A stretch of 8,644 bases of DNA, from positions 1 to 8,644 of the forward strand of contig WLNM01000041.1 in the NCBI GenBank assembly GCA_009699825.1. The letters run 5' to 3'. This document shows positions 1-5,830 of this stretch, one piece after another. The DNA comes from Actinomycetota bacterium (lineage in GTDB: Bacteria; Actinomycetota; Actinomycetes; Nanopelagicales; Nanopelagicaceae). Both the position numbers and the translations under genes were made by a program. Within the stretch, counting starts at the first letter, position 1. Each line of letters opens with the position of its first letter. Under the pieces are notes generated by a model. That model was given only the letters and a program-made list of their open reading frames with translations. It ran no database searches and was not told the DNA's origin.

Positions 1-2594
1 AACAAAACCATTTGCGCCATGTCATCAAAGCGTCGGTATGCAGCATCAGCGAATTCTGCGTACCCAATAAAGTAAAGATTTTCATAATTTCGAGAGAAAA
101 TACGCAAGTACAGCTGCGGTCTTCCATCTTTCCACTCATCATTTACTTGGTCTAAGTAAGGAACTGAATATTGGTATCCCGTTGCCAAAATAATTTGGTC
201 TAGTTCCACGGAAGTTCCATCTTTAAAGATTGCGCCACTTTCGGTAATCTCCTGAACATCTGGCTTTGCAATGAGATCACCGTGCCCCAGGTGATATAGC
301 ACTTGGGTATTCATGATTGGGTGACTTGCCAATAAATCATGATCGGGCTTCGGCAATCCATAACGGGTCAGGTCTCCGACAATTGTGTCTACAAGTTTCG
401 TTACATCACCCGTTATCGATATTCCTTTTGGCGGTGTAATTTTTCCTGACACGAGTGCATCAGTTGGTAAACCAAACAAATACTTTGGAATGAAACGATA
501 TCCGCGACGTACAGAGAAGTAGGCAGCCTTAGCAAAACGTGCTGCATCAGATGCAATATCGACTCCAGAGTTTCCAGCGCCAACAATTAATACACTTTGG
601 CCCTTAAATTCTTCAGGTGAACGGTATTCCACAGAGTGCAATATCTTGCCCTTGAATTTTTCTTCACCCTTTATTTGCGGACGATTTGGATGCCACGTGA
701 CACCAGTTGCATTGATTAATCCATCGTAAGTTTTCTCTTCGCCATTGGACAGTTTTACTCTCCACTTGTTATCAGCCAGTGGCTGGGCATCAAGAACAGA
801 TACCCCGAGGGTTACACGATTCTTTAAGTTAAATTTGTTCGCAAAATCCTTAATGTAATCACGAATCTGATGCCAGCTTGGATAATCTGGAAAAGATTGT
901 GGCATTGGGAATCCATAAAAACCACTTGTGTATTTGGAAGATATGAAATGTGCGGATTCATACATCGGAGTTCCGGTATTTTCCATATCCCAGATTCCGC
1001 TTACGTCATTATGTTTTTCAAACCAATCAAATGGCACGCCTTCTTTTACTAATCCACGAGCCATTACCAAACCGGCAGGACCTGCACCAACCAAGCAGTA
1101 CTTCTCTGTATAGTCCACTGGTGGATGATCTGCGGCAGTAATTTTGCGAGAACGAAGTTGAGTTGCCGCCAATTTTGCATATACAACAGGTTTGTTTCTC
1201 TTGATTCTAAATCCGTTAAGAATTCCACCAATAACGATCACAATGAGTAGCAACGGAACCAAGTTAATCCAACGGTTATTACTTCCAGTCAATGTGTTGT
1301 AATGAATTGCTGCAAGTGCGAAAGCAATAGCCAACCCAACAAAGCCAATAAGCGGTGCAATAGTTCCCTGCCACAGCTGTCTATCTTTTCGTTTCCAAAA
1401 GAAGACCACAACAGATAGAGAAGCAAAGGATTGCAGCGCAACAATTCCAAGGGTTCCCACAGCAATAAGGGAGGCCGCAAATACTTTGTAAGGATCAGCG
1501 CCACTGATTGCAAATACAACTGTTGCGACCGAGGAGACTGCTGAAATAGCAAGACTGGCAAGGTGGGGGCTGAAATAATCCTTGTGATACTCACCGAATA
1601 CTCTTGGTGCAATATTTTCGCGACCTAAAGCAAAGAGATAACGACTAGCCGCATTGTGTAGTGCTGAGTACCCAGCTAAAACACTGGTGCATAAGAGAAC
1701 AGCACCGATATCAAATAAAACTTCGCCACCATATTCTTGCAAAAGATTAAGAACAAAGACTCCACCATCGGCGCCTGCACGTTCTGCAAGATTGTTTACA
1801 CCTGTGGCTCCAATGATCATCCAAGATGTGAGCACGTAGAAAATTCCAACTAGAACAACTGCAATATAGGTTGCACGCGGAATACTCTTTTCCGGATTTT
1901 TAGTTTCTTCGCCATATAAGGCAGCGGATTCAAAACCAATGAAGCTAGTAAATGCAATTAAGGCTGCAATTCCGAAAGGACCAGAAGTTGCTTGCTTATA
2001 AGTAAAGCTCTCTAGTGGGAAAGAGGCAAAGCCATTCTTTGCAAAAACCAAAACTTCAAAGACAATCAAAACTGCAAACTCTGCGATCATGAGAAAACCT
2101 AAGATCTTGGCAGAAAGATCAACTGAGCGATAACCCCAGAATGCAACGATTGCTACGCCAATTGCTGAGAGCAAATACCAAGGCACATCAACCATTGCTG
2201 CAGCTGCAATTAGTTCGTGCATGAAATAACCGAAGGCACCAGCTAGTCCGCAAGACATCGCAGTATAAGAAGTTAGTGCCAAATACGCAGCGCCCACTCC
2301 AACTTCTTTACCTAAAGCCCGGGATATATATGTATAAAAAGCACCTGTATTAACAACTCTTCGACTCATGGTCGCATAACCAATAGAAAAACAAATCAGA
2401 ACAATCGCTGCAACTAAATATGCAACTGGCAGTCCTGCACCATTTCCGTATACAAGGGCTAAGGGAACATTGCCAATCATCGCGGCCAGTGGTGCGGCGG
2501 CGGCGATAACTAAGAACACAATCCTTCGGGTCGTCAGAGTTCTACGATTTCGAATCAGAGCATTTGATGCCTTGCGCTCTTTTTTATTTTTCAT
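1..2594 (-). CDS. APC-superfamily permease fused to a flavin-containing monooxygenase (C-terminus cut by the window edge)
   Basis: I read one uninterrupted frame from an ATG at 2594 to the left edge, 864 codons with no stop. Residues 1 to about 465 are an APC-type amino acid/amine permease with about 12 hydrophobic helices. They carry the family motif around residues 222-236 (FESAALYGEETKNP then SIPRA). A polar linker of about 35 residues follows. From about residue 499 an FMO domain begins: FAD-binding GAGPAG at 503-508, the FMO signature F647-x-G649-x3-H653-x3-Y657, NADPH-binding GAGNSG at 672-677, and ATGY at 804-807. About 366 FMO residues are visible; the family usually has 440-500, so roughly 80-130 are missing beyond the edge. 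Y657, not W, ends the signature, which favours an FMO (N- or S-oxygenation) over a Baeyer-Villiger enzyme. With 12 helices and a cytoplasmic N-terminus, the FMO would face the cytoplasm and its NADPH. The gene lies 64 bases after the Gfo/Idh pair on the same strand, possibly in one operon. No strong Shine-Dalgarno sequence precedes the start. The substrate is unknown; an imported amine or amino acid is an inference. Confidence 0.85.
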   Translation of the reverse strand, partial: MKNKKERKASNALIRNRRTLTTRRIVFLVIAAAAPLAAMIGNVPLALVYGNGAGLPVAYLVAAIVLICFSIGYATMSRRVVNTGAFYTYISRALGKEVGVGAAYLALTSYTAMSCGLAGAFGYFMHELIAAAAMVDVPWYLLSAIGVAIVAFWGYRSVDLSAKILGFLMIAEFAVLIVFEVLVFAKNGFASFPLESFTYKQATSGPFGIAALIAFTSFIGFESAALYGEETKNPEKSIPRATYIAVVLVGIFYVLTSWMIIGATGVNNLAERAGADGGVFVLNLLQEYGGEVLFDIGAVLLCTSVLAGYSALHNAASRYLFALGRENIAPRVFGEYHKDYFSPHLASLAISAVSSVATVVFAISGADPYKVFAASLIAVGTLGIVALQSFASLSVVVFFWKRKDRQLWQGTIAPLIGFVGLAIAFALAAIHYNTLTGSNNRWINLVPLLLIVIVIGGILNGFRIKRNKPVVYAKLAATQLRSRKITAADHPPVDYTEKYCLVGAGPAGLVMARGLVKEGVPFDWFEKHNDVSGIWDMENTGTPMYESAHFISSKYTSGFYGFPMPQSFPDYPSWHQIRDYIKDFANKFNLKNRVTLGVSVLDAQPLADNKWRVKLSNGEEKTYDGLINATGVTWHPNRPQIKGEEKFKGKILHSVEYRSPEEFKGQSVLIVGAGNSGVDIASDAARFAKAAYFSVRRGYRFIPKYLFGLPTDALVSGKITPPKGISITGDVTKLVDTIVGDLTRYGLPKPDHDLLASHPIMNTQVLYHLGHGDLIAKPDVQEITESGAIFKDGTSVELDQIILATGYQYSVPYLDQVNDEWKDGRPQLYLRIFSRNYENLYFIGYAEFADAAYRRFDDMAQMVL
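366..380. repeat. 15-base direct repeat, copy 1 (inside FMO coding)
   Basis: GGTCAGGTCTCCGAC here encodes part of the FMO domain (VGDLT on the minus strand). An identical copy is at 2641-2655, just upstream of the same gene's start. The match ends abruptly on both sides. Confidence 0.5.
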
Positions 2595-2658
2595 GAGCGC
2601 GAGTCTGCCACAGCAAAATAACAATAACCATGGGCAAAGCGGTCAGGTCTCCGACTAC
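2595..2658. other. Short gap before the permease-FMO gene
   Basis: These 64 bases separate the stop of the second Gfo/Idh gene from the permease-FMO start. I see no convincing promoter, terminator hairpin or Shine-Dalgarno sequence on the minus strand. That leaves read-through transcription from the oxidoreductase pair as the simplest reading. The only notable element is one copy of a 15-base repeat at 2641-2655, listed separately. Confidence 0.4.
2641..2655. repeat. 15-base direct repeat, copy 2 (leader of the permease-FMO gene)
   Basis: This is an exact copy of 366-380, in the same orientation relative to the permease-FMO gene. It lies in the non-coding gap about 50 bases before the start codon. 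It may be coincidence. Confidence 0.5.
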
Positions 2659-3606
2659 TTAGCGAGAACCTTGAAGTTGCTCGAGAATTGTGGCAACCGA
2701 TAGGGAAGTTTCTAGTGGAAGTACCCAGCTTTCTTCTCCGCGAATTCTTTTTCCAAAGTTTTCAATCATCAGCATGTATGGATCCACCGCATCAAAGTTT
2801 TCAGTGTGCCCGCCTAATTGCAATGTGCTCGGCGAATGCCACGAAGTAAATGCTTCTTTCCCTACTAACTCGACACTTCCTTTTTCACCGTGCACGATCA
2901 AACTCTGACTCTCCGGCCTTTCAAATGATGCTAAACCGTTTGCGGTAATCGAGCCATTGATGCACATCTGCCACTTGGTCGTTAGATCAATTCCTGTTGG
3001 TCCAAGATTCGCATCACACTTTTCAATTTCTACTTGTGCATCATCTCCAACGAGTGCAGCAATAGCGTGAAGTGGGTAAACACCAACATCAAAGAGTGCA
3101 CCGCCACCCATGGCTGGCACTGCGCGATAATTTCCATCAATTGAACCTGGAAAAGTAAATGATGTATCAATAGAAGTTATTTCACCAATGTGTCCAGCTT
3201 TTACATAATCAATCATTCGAATCATTCGTGGATGCCATCGTGACCACACCGCTTCAACCAATAAGCGATCGTTCTTTCGGGCTGCCGTAATCATCATTTC
3301 GACTTCGCCCACATTCATAGCAAATGGCTTTTCGCACAGAACATGCTTGCCTGCATTTAGGGCTGCCACCGTCCACTGACAGTGCAAGTGATTGGGAAGA
3401 CTTATATACATGGCATCTACCGATGGGTCATTAATCAGCGCTTCATAACTCTCGTGAACAGTTACGGGATTCAGTGCTTGCGCACGATTTACATCTCTAC
3501 TTGCAACAGCTTGAACGATTGTGTCACTGGCTGCGTGCATAGCTGGCGCGATAGCTTTGGTTGCAATCCAACCCGCGCCGATCAGGCCCCAGCGAATACT
3601 TTTCAC
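2659..3606 (-). CDS. Gfo/Idh/MocA-family oxidoreductase, dihydrodiol/xylose dehydrogenase-like subgroup
   Basis: This 315-residue protein is a cytoplasmic NAD(P)-dependent dehydrogenase of the Gfo/Idh/MocA family. The N-terminal Rossmann domain shows GLIGAGWIATK at 8-18. The family's EKP signature is at 92-94 with catalytic lysine K93. The substrate domain carries EAVWSRWHP at 118-126 and GGGALFDVGVYPLH at 167-180. In that motif a tyrosine (Y177) stands where inositol dehydrogenase-type members have the catalytic histidine. This Y pattern is typical of the dimeric dihydrodiol dehydrogenase / NADP-xylose dehydrogenase / glucose-fructose oxidoreductase branch. The start is GTG and overlaps the stop of the upstream gene by 4 bases (GTGA), implying translational coupling, so the two enzymes are probably made together. 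Length is normal for the family. The substrate is most likely a sugar, polyol or related cyclic alcohol, but the sequence does not identify it. Confidence 0.88.
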   Translation of the reverse strand: MKSIRWGLIGAGWIATKAIAPAMHAASDTIVQAVASRDVNRAQALNPVTVHESYEALINDPSVDAMYISLPNHLHCQWTVAALNAGKHVLCEKPFAMNVGEVEMMITAARKNDRLLVEAVWSRWHPRMIRMIDYVKAGHIGEITSIDTSFTFPGSIDGNYRAVPAMGGGALFDVGVYPLHAIAALVGDDAQVEIEKCDANLGPTGIDLTTKWQMCINGSITANGLASFERPESQSLIVHGEKGSVELVGKEAFTSWHSPSTLQLGGHTENFDAVDPYMLMIENFGKRIRGEESWVLPLETSLSVATILEQLQGSR

Positions 3607-4634
3607 CGTATAAGTGAAGGCGCAACAGAACGCCCATTAGCTCGAGCTGACTCTTCTGCTGCTTGCATAATCGCAACAACATCGCGAGATTGTTCAGTGG
3701 TAACCATCATTGGGGTTTTGTTATTTATAAAATCAGCGACACTTTGGTGAAAGGAATAAGGCGTTACGGGGAAGTTTGTGATTACTTCATTAGTGCCATC
3801 GGTGCGATGCACAGTAAGAATCGCTGGCAAATCAGCAGGTGCTGATCCAGCAGCAGGATCCCAATTGCCGGTAATTGCACCTGTTGTGCCCAATACATAA
3901 AATTTTGGTTTGCGAGCAGCAGCTAGATCTGAATTAGTAAATGTTGCACGTGTGCCATTTGAAAAGGTAATCGAAACGTCTGAATGGTCGGCGTTTGTTA
4001 CATGGTTCCATAGTCTTTTCTGATTTATTCCTGTAACCGCATTTACCTTGCCGGGAATTATCGCAAAGATTTGATCTATGAAGTGGCTACCCCAATCAAA
4101 GATTGCACCACCAGAGACTTCGACATCTGAGTGCCAATAGTCGCACGGTCTTGAATATCCTCCGACAAAGCTTTCGTATGAAAATACTTCACCGATTACT
4201 CCATCATCAATTAATTTTTTCATCGTTACAAAATCAGTATCAAAGCGACGATTTTGGTACACAACAAGTAAAAGATTCTTTGATGCCGCAAGTGCCATTA
4301 ATTCGTCGCAATGTTCTACCGAAAGCGCCATTGGTTTTTCTAGGATCACGTGGATTCCGCGATTGAGAGACTCTTTTGCCCACGAGTAATGACTATTTGG
4401 GGGAGTCGAAACAATAACGAGATCGATTAATCCGGAATCCAACATCTGAGTTGAATCGCTAAAAGTAGTTACATCTGGCACCAATGCTTTTGCCGCTGCC
4501 ACTCGTTCTGGATTTGTATCTGATACCGCGGTAAGTCGCATACCCTGCGTTGCACCGATTGCACGATTGTGTTCATCCCCGATTGCACCGTATGCCAACA
4601 AGCCAACACGTATTTCTTTAGTACTTTCGGACAC
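3603..4634 (-). CDS. Gfo/Idh/MocA-family oxidoreductase, inositol dehydrogenase-like subgroup
   Basis: A 343-residue NAD(P)-dependent oxidoreductase. The frame is open further upstream to a TTG at 4682. I chose the GTG at 4634 because AAAGGGG (minus strand, 4640-4646) lies 5 bases before it, and the extra 16 residues (IHYIKIKNKG-like) are not family-like. With this start the Rossmann motif GLLAYGAIGDEHNRAI spans 11-26, EKP is at 99-101 (K100 catalytic), and SGGAIFDWGSHFID spans 174-187. The last motif holds the D180-x3-H184 pair used as general acid/base in inositol dehydrogenase-like members. It is the first gene of the minus-strand operon and overlaps the next gene by 4 bases. Two members of one family with different catalytic residues (H here, Y in the next) suggest consecutive or reciprocal oxidation and reduction steps on a sugar or polyol. 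That pathway is an inference; the substrate cannot be read from the sequence. Confidence 0.88.
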   Translation of the reverse strand: MSESTKEIRVGLLAYGAIGDEHNRAIGATQGMRLTAVSDTNPERVAAAKALVPDVTTFSDSTQMLDSGLIDLVIVSTPPNSHYSWAKESLNRGIHVILEKPMALSVEHCDELMALAASKNLLLVVYQNRRFDTDFVTMKKLIDDGVIGEVFSYESFVGGYSRPCDYWHSDVEVSGGAIFDWGSHFIDQIFAIIPGKVNAVTGINQKRLWNHVTNADHSDVSITFSNGTRATFTNSDLAAARKPKFYVLGTTGAITGNWDPAAGSAPADLPAILTVHRTDGTNEVITNFPVTPYSFHQSVADFINNKTPMMVTTEQSRDVVAIMQAAEESARANGRSVAPSLIR

Positions 4635-4639
4635 ACAAA

Positions 4640-4646
4640 CCCCTTT
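4640..4646 (-). promoter_or_regulatory. Ribosome binding site that decides the start of the first Gfo/Idh gene
   Basis: On the minus strand AAAGGGG sits 5 bases upstream of the GTG at 4634. It is the clearest Shine-Dalgarno sequence in this part of the window and argues against the longer TTG start at 4682. Confidence 0.65.
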
Positions 4647-4671
4647 ATTTTTTATCTTTATGTAGTGAATA

Positions 4672-4677
4672 ATTCTA
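4672..4677 (-). promoter_or_regulatory. Candidate -10 box for the Gfo/Idh operon
   Basis: TAGAAT on the minus strand would place transcription start near 4665, giving an untranslated leader of about 30 bases that includes the AAAGGGG ribosome site. No good -35 box is visible at the usual distance. An inverted repeat (4686-4698) lies where the spacer and -35 region would be, so an activator- or repressor-controlled promoter is plausible. Confidence 0.4.
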
Positions 4678-4685
4678 CTCAATAG

Positions 4686-4698
4686 GCCTAATTTAGGC
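4686..4698. promoter_or_regulatory. Perfect inverted repeat GCCTAA-T-TTAGGC, candidate operator
   Basis: Six-base arms are separated by one base. The repeat lies directly upstream of the minus-strand -10 candidate and is overlapped by a second palindrome, TAGGCCTA (4683-4690). Compact near-symmetric sites over a promoter are typical of dimeric regulators. Which regulator binds is unknown, and no regulator gene of the LacI, GntR or similar type lies in the window. Confidence 0.4.
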
Positions 4699-4700
4699 GG

Positions 4701-4720
4701 ATCGAATTGGCTATTTCGAT
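4701..4720. promoter_or_regulatory. Inverted repeat ATCGAA-N8-TTCGAT, candidate operator
   Basis: Six-base arms at 4701-4706 and 4715-4720. The right arm belongs to TATTTCGAT (4712-4720), which recurs as an exact direct copy at 4806-4814 near the opposite promoter. This could be a regulator site shared by both divergent operons. Short repeats in A/T-rich DNA also arise by chance. Confidence 0.3.
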
Positions 4721-4730
4721 TACATAAACC

Positions 4731-4759
4731 TTGTTCGAGTTTTCGGATATAGTCATAAT
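4731..4759 (+). promoter_or_regulatory. Weak sigma-70-like promoter candidate, plus strand
   Basis: TTGTTC (4731-4736) and CATAAT (4754-4759) are 17 bases apart. If used, it would give the DUF2249 gene a leader of about 90 bases. The nearer leaderless promoter at 4824-4850 is the better candidate. Confidence 0.22.
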
Positions 4760-4785
4760 TTGAATAATGCGCCCATTAGATCTTG

Positions 4786-4805
4786 AGTGAGGGGTCGCTC
4801 TCACT
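4786..4805. promoter_or_regulatory. Inverted repeat AGTGAG-N8-CTCACT
   Basis: Six-base perfect arms at 4786-4791 and 4800-4805, about 50-70 bases upstream of the DUF2249 start. The position would suit an activator site for the plus-strand operon, and the neighbouring DevR-like regulator is one possible binder. It does not match the mycobacterial DosR box (a GGGACT-centred palindrome), so this is speculative. Confidence 0.3.
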
Positions 4806-4823
4806 TATTTCGATCAAAAACAG

Positions 4824-4850
4824 TTGATGCATTTTTGCGTCCAATAGAAT
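4824..4850 (+). promoter_or_regulatory. Probable leaderless promoter of the DUF2249-regulator operon
   Basis: TAGAAT at 4845-4850 ends 6 bases before the ATG at 4857, so the transcript would begin at or next to the start codon. A -35-like TTGATG lies at 4824-4829 with a short 15-base spacer. The absence of any Shine-Dalgarno sequence before this ATG agrees with leaderless translation, which is common in Actinobacteria. ATCAA (4813-4817) and TTGAT (4824-4828) form a short inverted repeat over the -35 region. Confidence 0.55.
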
Positions 4851-4856
4851 TACGGT

Positions 4857-5159
4857 ATGGAGATAATTTCAATTACTCAAGCACCAGAAAATGAAAATTC
4901 TCATTCCTGCCGTTGTGGTGAAGCTAGTTCAGGTATCTACCCTGAACTCGATGCGACTCTAATCCCACATCAAATACGTCACCCCGCAATCCTTGGAGCA
5001 CTTGAATCACTCAAGGCCGGGGAAGGAATGGTTCTAATTGCACCCCATAAGCCGATTCCACTTTTAGCTCAAATTGAAAAAAAACACCCTGGTGTTTACT
5101 CCATAACTTTTCTCAATGAAGGTCCAGAAAAATGGCACATTGAGTTCATTAGAAGTTAA
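4857..5159 (+). CDS. DUF2249 domain protein with an N-terminal HxCxCGE motif
   Basis: A 100-residue soluble protein. Residues 30-98 match the DUF2249 pattern as I know it: ELDAT at 30-34, IRHPAILGAL at 40-49, a glycine turn near 56, APHKPIPLL at 62-70, and GPEKWHIEF at 89-97. The domain is a small TusA-like alpha/beta fold of unproven biochemical role, often found beside nitrate, nitrite or NO metabolism genes. Upstream of the domain, H16, C18, C20, G21 and E22 form a compact HxCxCGE motif that could bind a metal or take part in thiol chemistry; this is inference. The ATG at 4857 is preceded by a -10 box at leaderless distance. The gene ends 12 bases before the response regulator, so they are almost certainly co-transcribed. 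With the NarK transporters and haem-type kinase nearby, a role in low-oxygen nitrate or NO metabolism is likely but unproven. Confidence 0.85.
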   Translation: MEIISITQAPENENSHSCRCGEASSGIYPELDATLIPHQIRHPAILGALESLKAGEGMVLIAPHKPIPLLAQIEKKHPGVYSITFLNEGPEKWHIEFIRS

Positions 5160-5171
5160 TGTGGGAATTGC

Positions 5172-5813
5172 GTGAACACCAGAGTTTATGTTGTTGATGA
5201 TCATGAATTAGTACGTAAGGGTTTGGTTGATCTAATCAATGCGGAAGAAGATCTCGTAGTTGTAGGAAGTGCTGCAAATTTCAACGAAGCTGTGGTCAAT
5301 TTCCCTGCATCCGATGCTGATGTTGCGGTTCTAGATGTGCGCCTCCCAGATGGCAATGGCATTGAGCTTTGCCGAGAATTAATGAGTGTTAAGCCCACAC
5401 TAAAAGTTTTAATGCTAACTTCTTTTCAAAACGATGAAGCACTGCTCGGCGCAGTTCTGGGTGGCGCAGTTGGATATTTGATTAAAGATATAAAGAATCT
5501 TGAACTTCTAGACTCTATTCGTAAGGTGGCACAAGGGGTAAATTTTCTTGATACACAATTAGTCTCTTCGGTTACTAACCGCTTGCGCGAAAATAGGAAC
5601 CCTGCCAGTGAAATATATGAGTTAACCGATCAAGAGCAACGAGTTTTAGAGTTTATTGGCACGGGAATGACTAACCGAGAAATTGCTAAAAATATGTTTT
5701 TGGCGGAAAAGACAGTGAAAAACTATGTCTCTTCACTTCTTAGGAAATTAGGTTTGGAACGTCGAACACAGGTTGCGGCAATGGCAGTACGTCTGAGTGT
5801 GGGAAATAGTTAG
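5172..5813 (+). CDS. devR: NarL/LuxR-family response regulator, DevR/DosR-like
   Basis: A 213-residue transcription factor. The receiver domain (about 3-120) has acidic residues D9-D10, phospho-acceptor D55 in LDVRLPDGNGIELC, T83/S84 in MLTS, and K105 in YLIKD. After a linker, the LuxR-type helix-turn-helix spans about 149-206, with LTDQE at 151-155 and the recognition segment MFLAEKTVKNYVSSLL at 175-190 followed by KLGLERRTQ. From memory these stretches match mycobacterial DevR/DosR almost residue for residue, so it belongs to that subfamily. The GTG start has TGGGAA 5 bases upstream and gives the expected N-terminus (RVYVVDDHE). The gene follows DUF2249 by 12 bases and converges on the kinase gene with a 4-base overlap. 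It would be phosphorylated by that kinase and regulate hypoxia or nitrate genes. The targets, perhaps including narK, are inferred. The symbol reflects subfamily, not proven orthology. Confidence 0.9.
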   Translation: MNTRVYVVDDHELVRKGLVDLINAEEDLVVVGSAANFNEAVVNFPASDADVAVLDVRLPDGNGIELCRELMSVKPTLKVLMLTSFQNDEALLGAVLGGAVGYLIKDIKNLELLDSIRKVAQGVNFLDTQLVSSVTNRLRENRNPASEIYELTDQEQRVLEFIGTGMTNREIAKNMFLAEKTVKNYVSSLLRKLGLERRTQVAAMAVRLSVGNS

Positions 5814-5830
5814 AGGCTAACTCTCCACAT
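5797..5830. terminator. Stem-loop at the convergent stop codons, possible bidirectional terminator
   Basis: AGTTAG (5808-5813), loop AGG, CTAACT (5817-5822) form a perfect 6-base stem exactly over both stop codons. A lower stem, TGTGG (5798-5802) with CCACA (5825-5829), adds five pairs across an asymmetric internal loop. There is no T-run on either side, so classic intrinsic termination is uncertain. Position between converging genes is the main argument. Confidence 0.4.

Noticed and set aside
1068..1200. Splitting the long left-hand frame into a separate permease gene and a separate FMO gene
   Set aside because: The frame is open across the whole junction with no stop, and no internal ATG with a ribosome site precedes the FMO motif. 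The nearest possible start is a GTG without Shine-Dalgarno support.
1289..1612. A 107-codon minus-strand frame rich in leucine
   Set aside because: It is out of frame inside the permease. The leucine-rich look comes from reading hydrophobic helix codons in the wrong phase.
3382..3750. A plus-strand frame of 122 codons crossing the end of one Gfo/Idh gene and the start of the next
   Set aside because: It lies opposite two genes with clear family motifs, has no recognisable domain, and its composition looks like a translation of the opposite strand.
4635..4682. Longer N-terminus for the first Gfo/Idh protein, from a TTG at 4682
   Set aside because: The extra 16 residues do not resemble the family, a strong ribosome site sits just before the GTG at 4634, and the longer form would run into the promoter candidate.
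4813..4828. FNR/CRP-type site near the DUF2249 promoter
   Set aside because: The half-sites are ATCAA-N6-TTGAT, in the reverse order to the FNR consensus TTGAT-N4-ATCAA, and the spacing is wrong. I kept it only as an unspecified inverted repeat.
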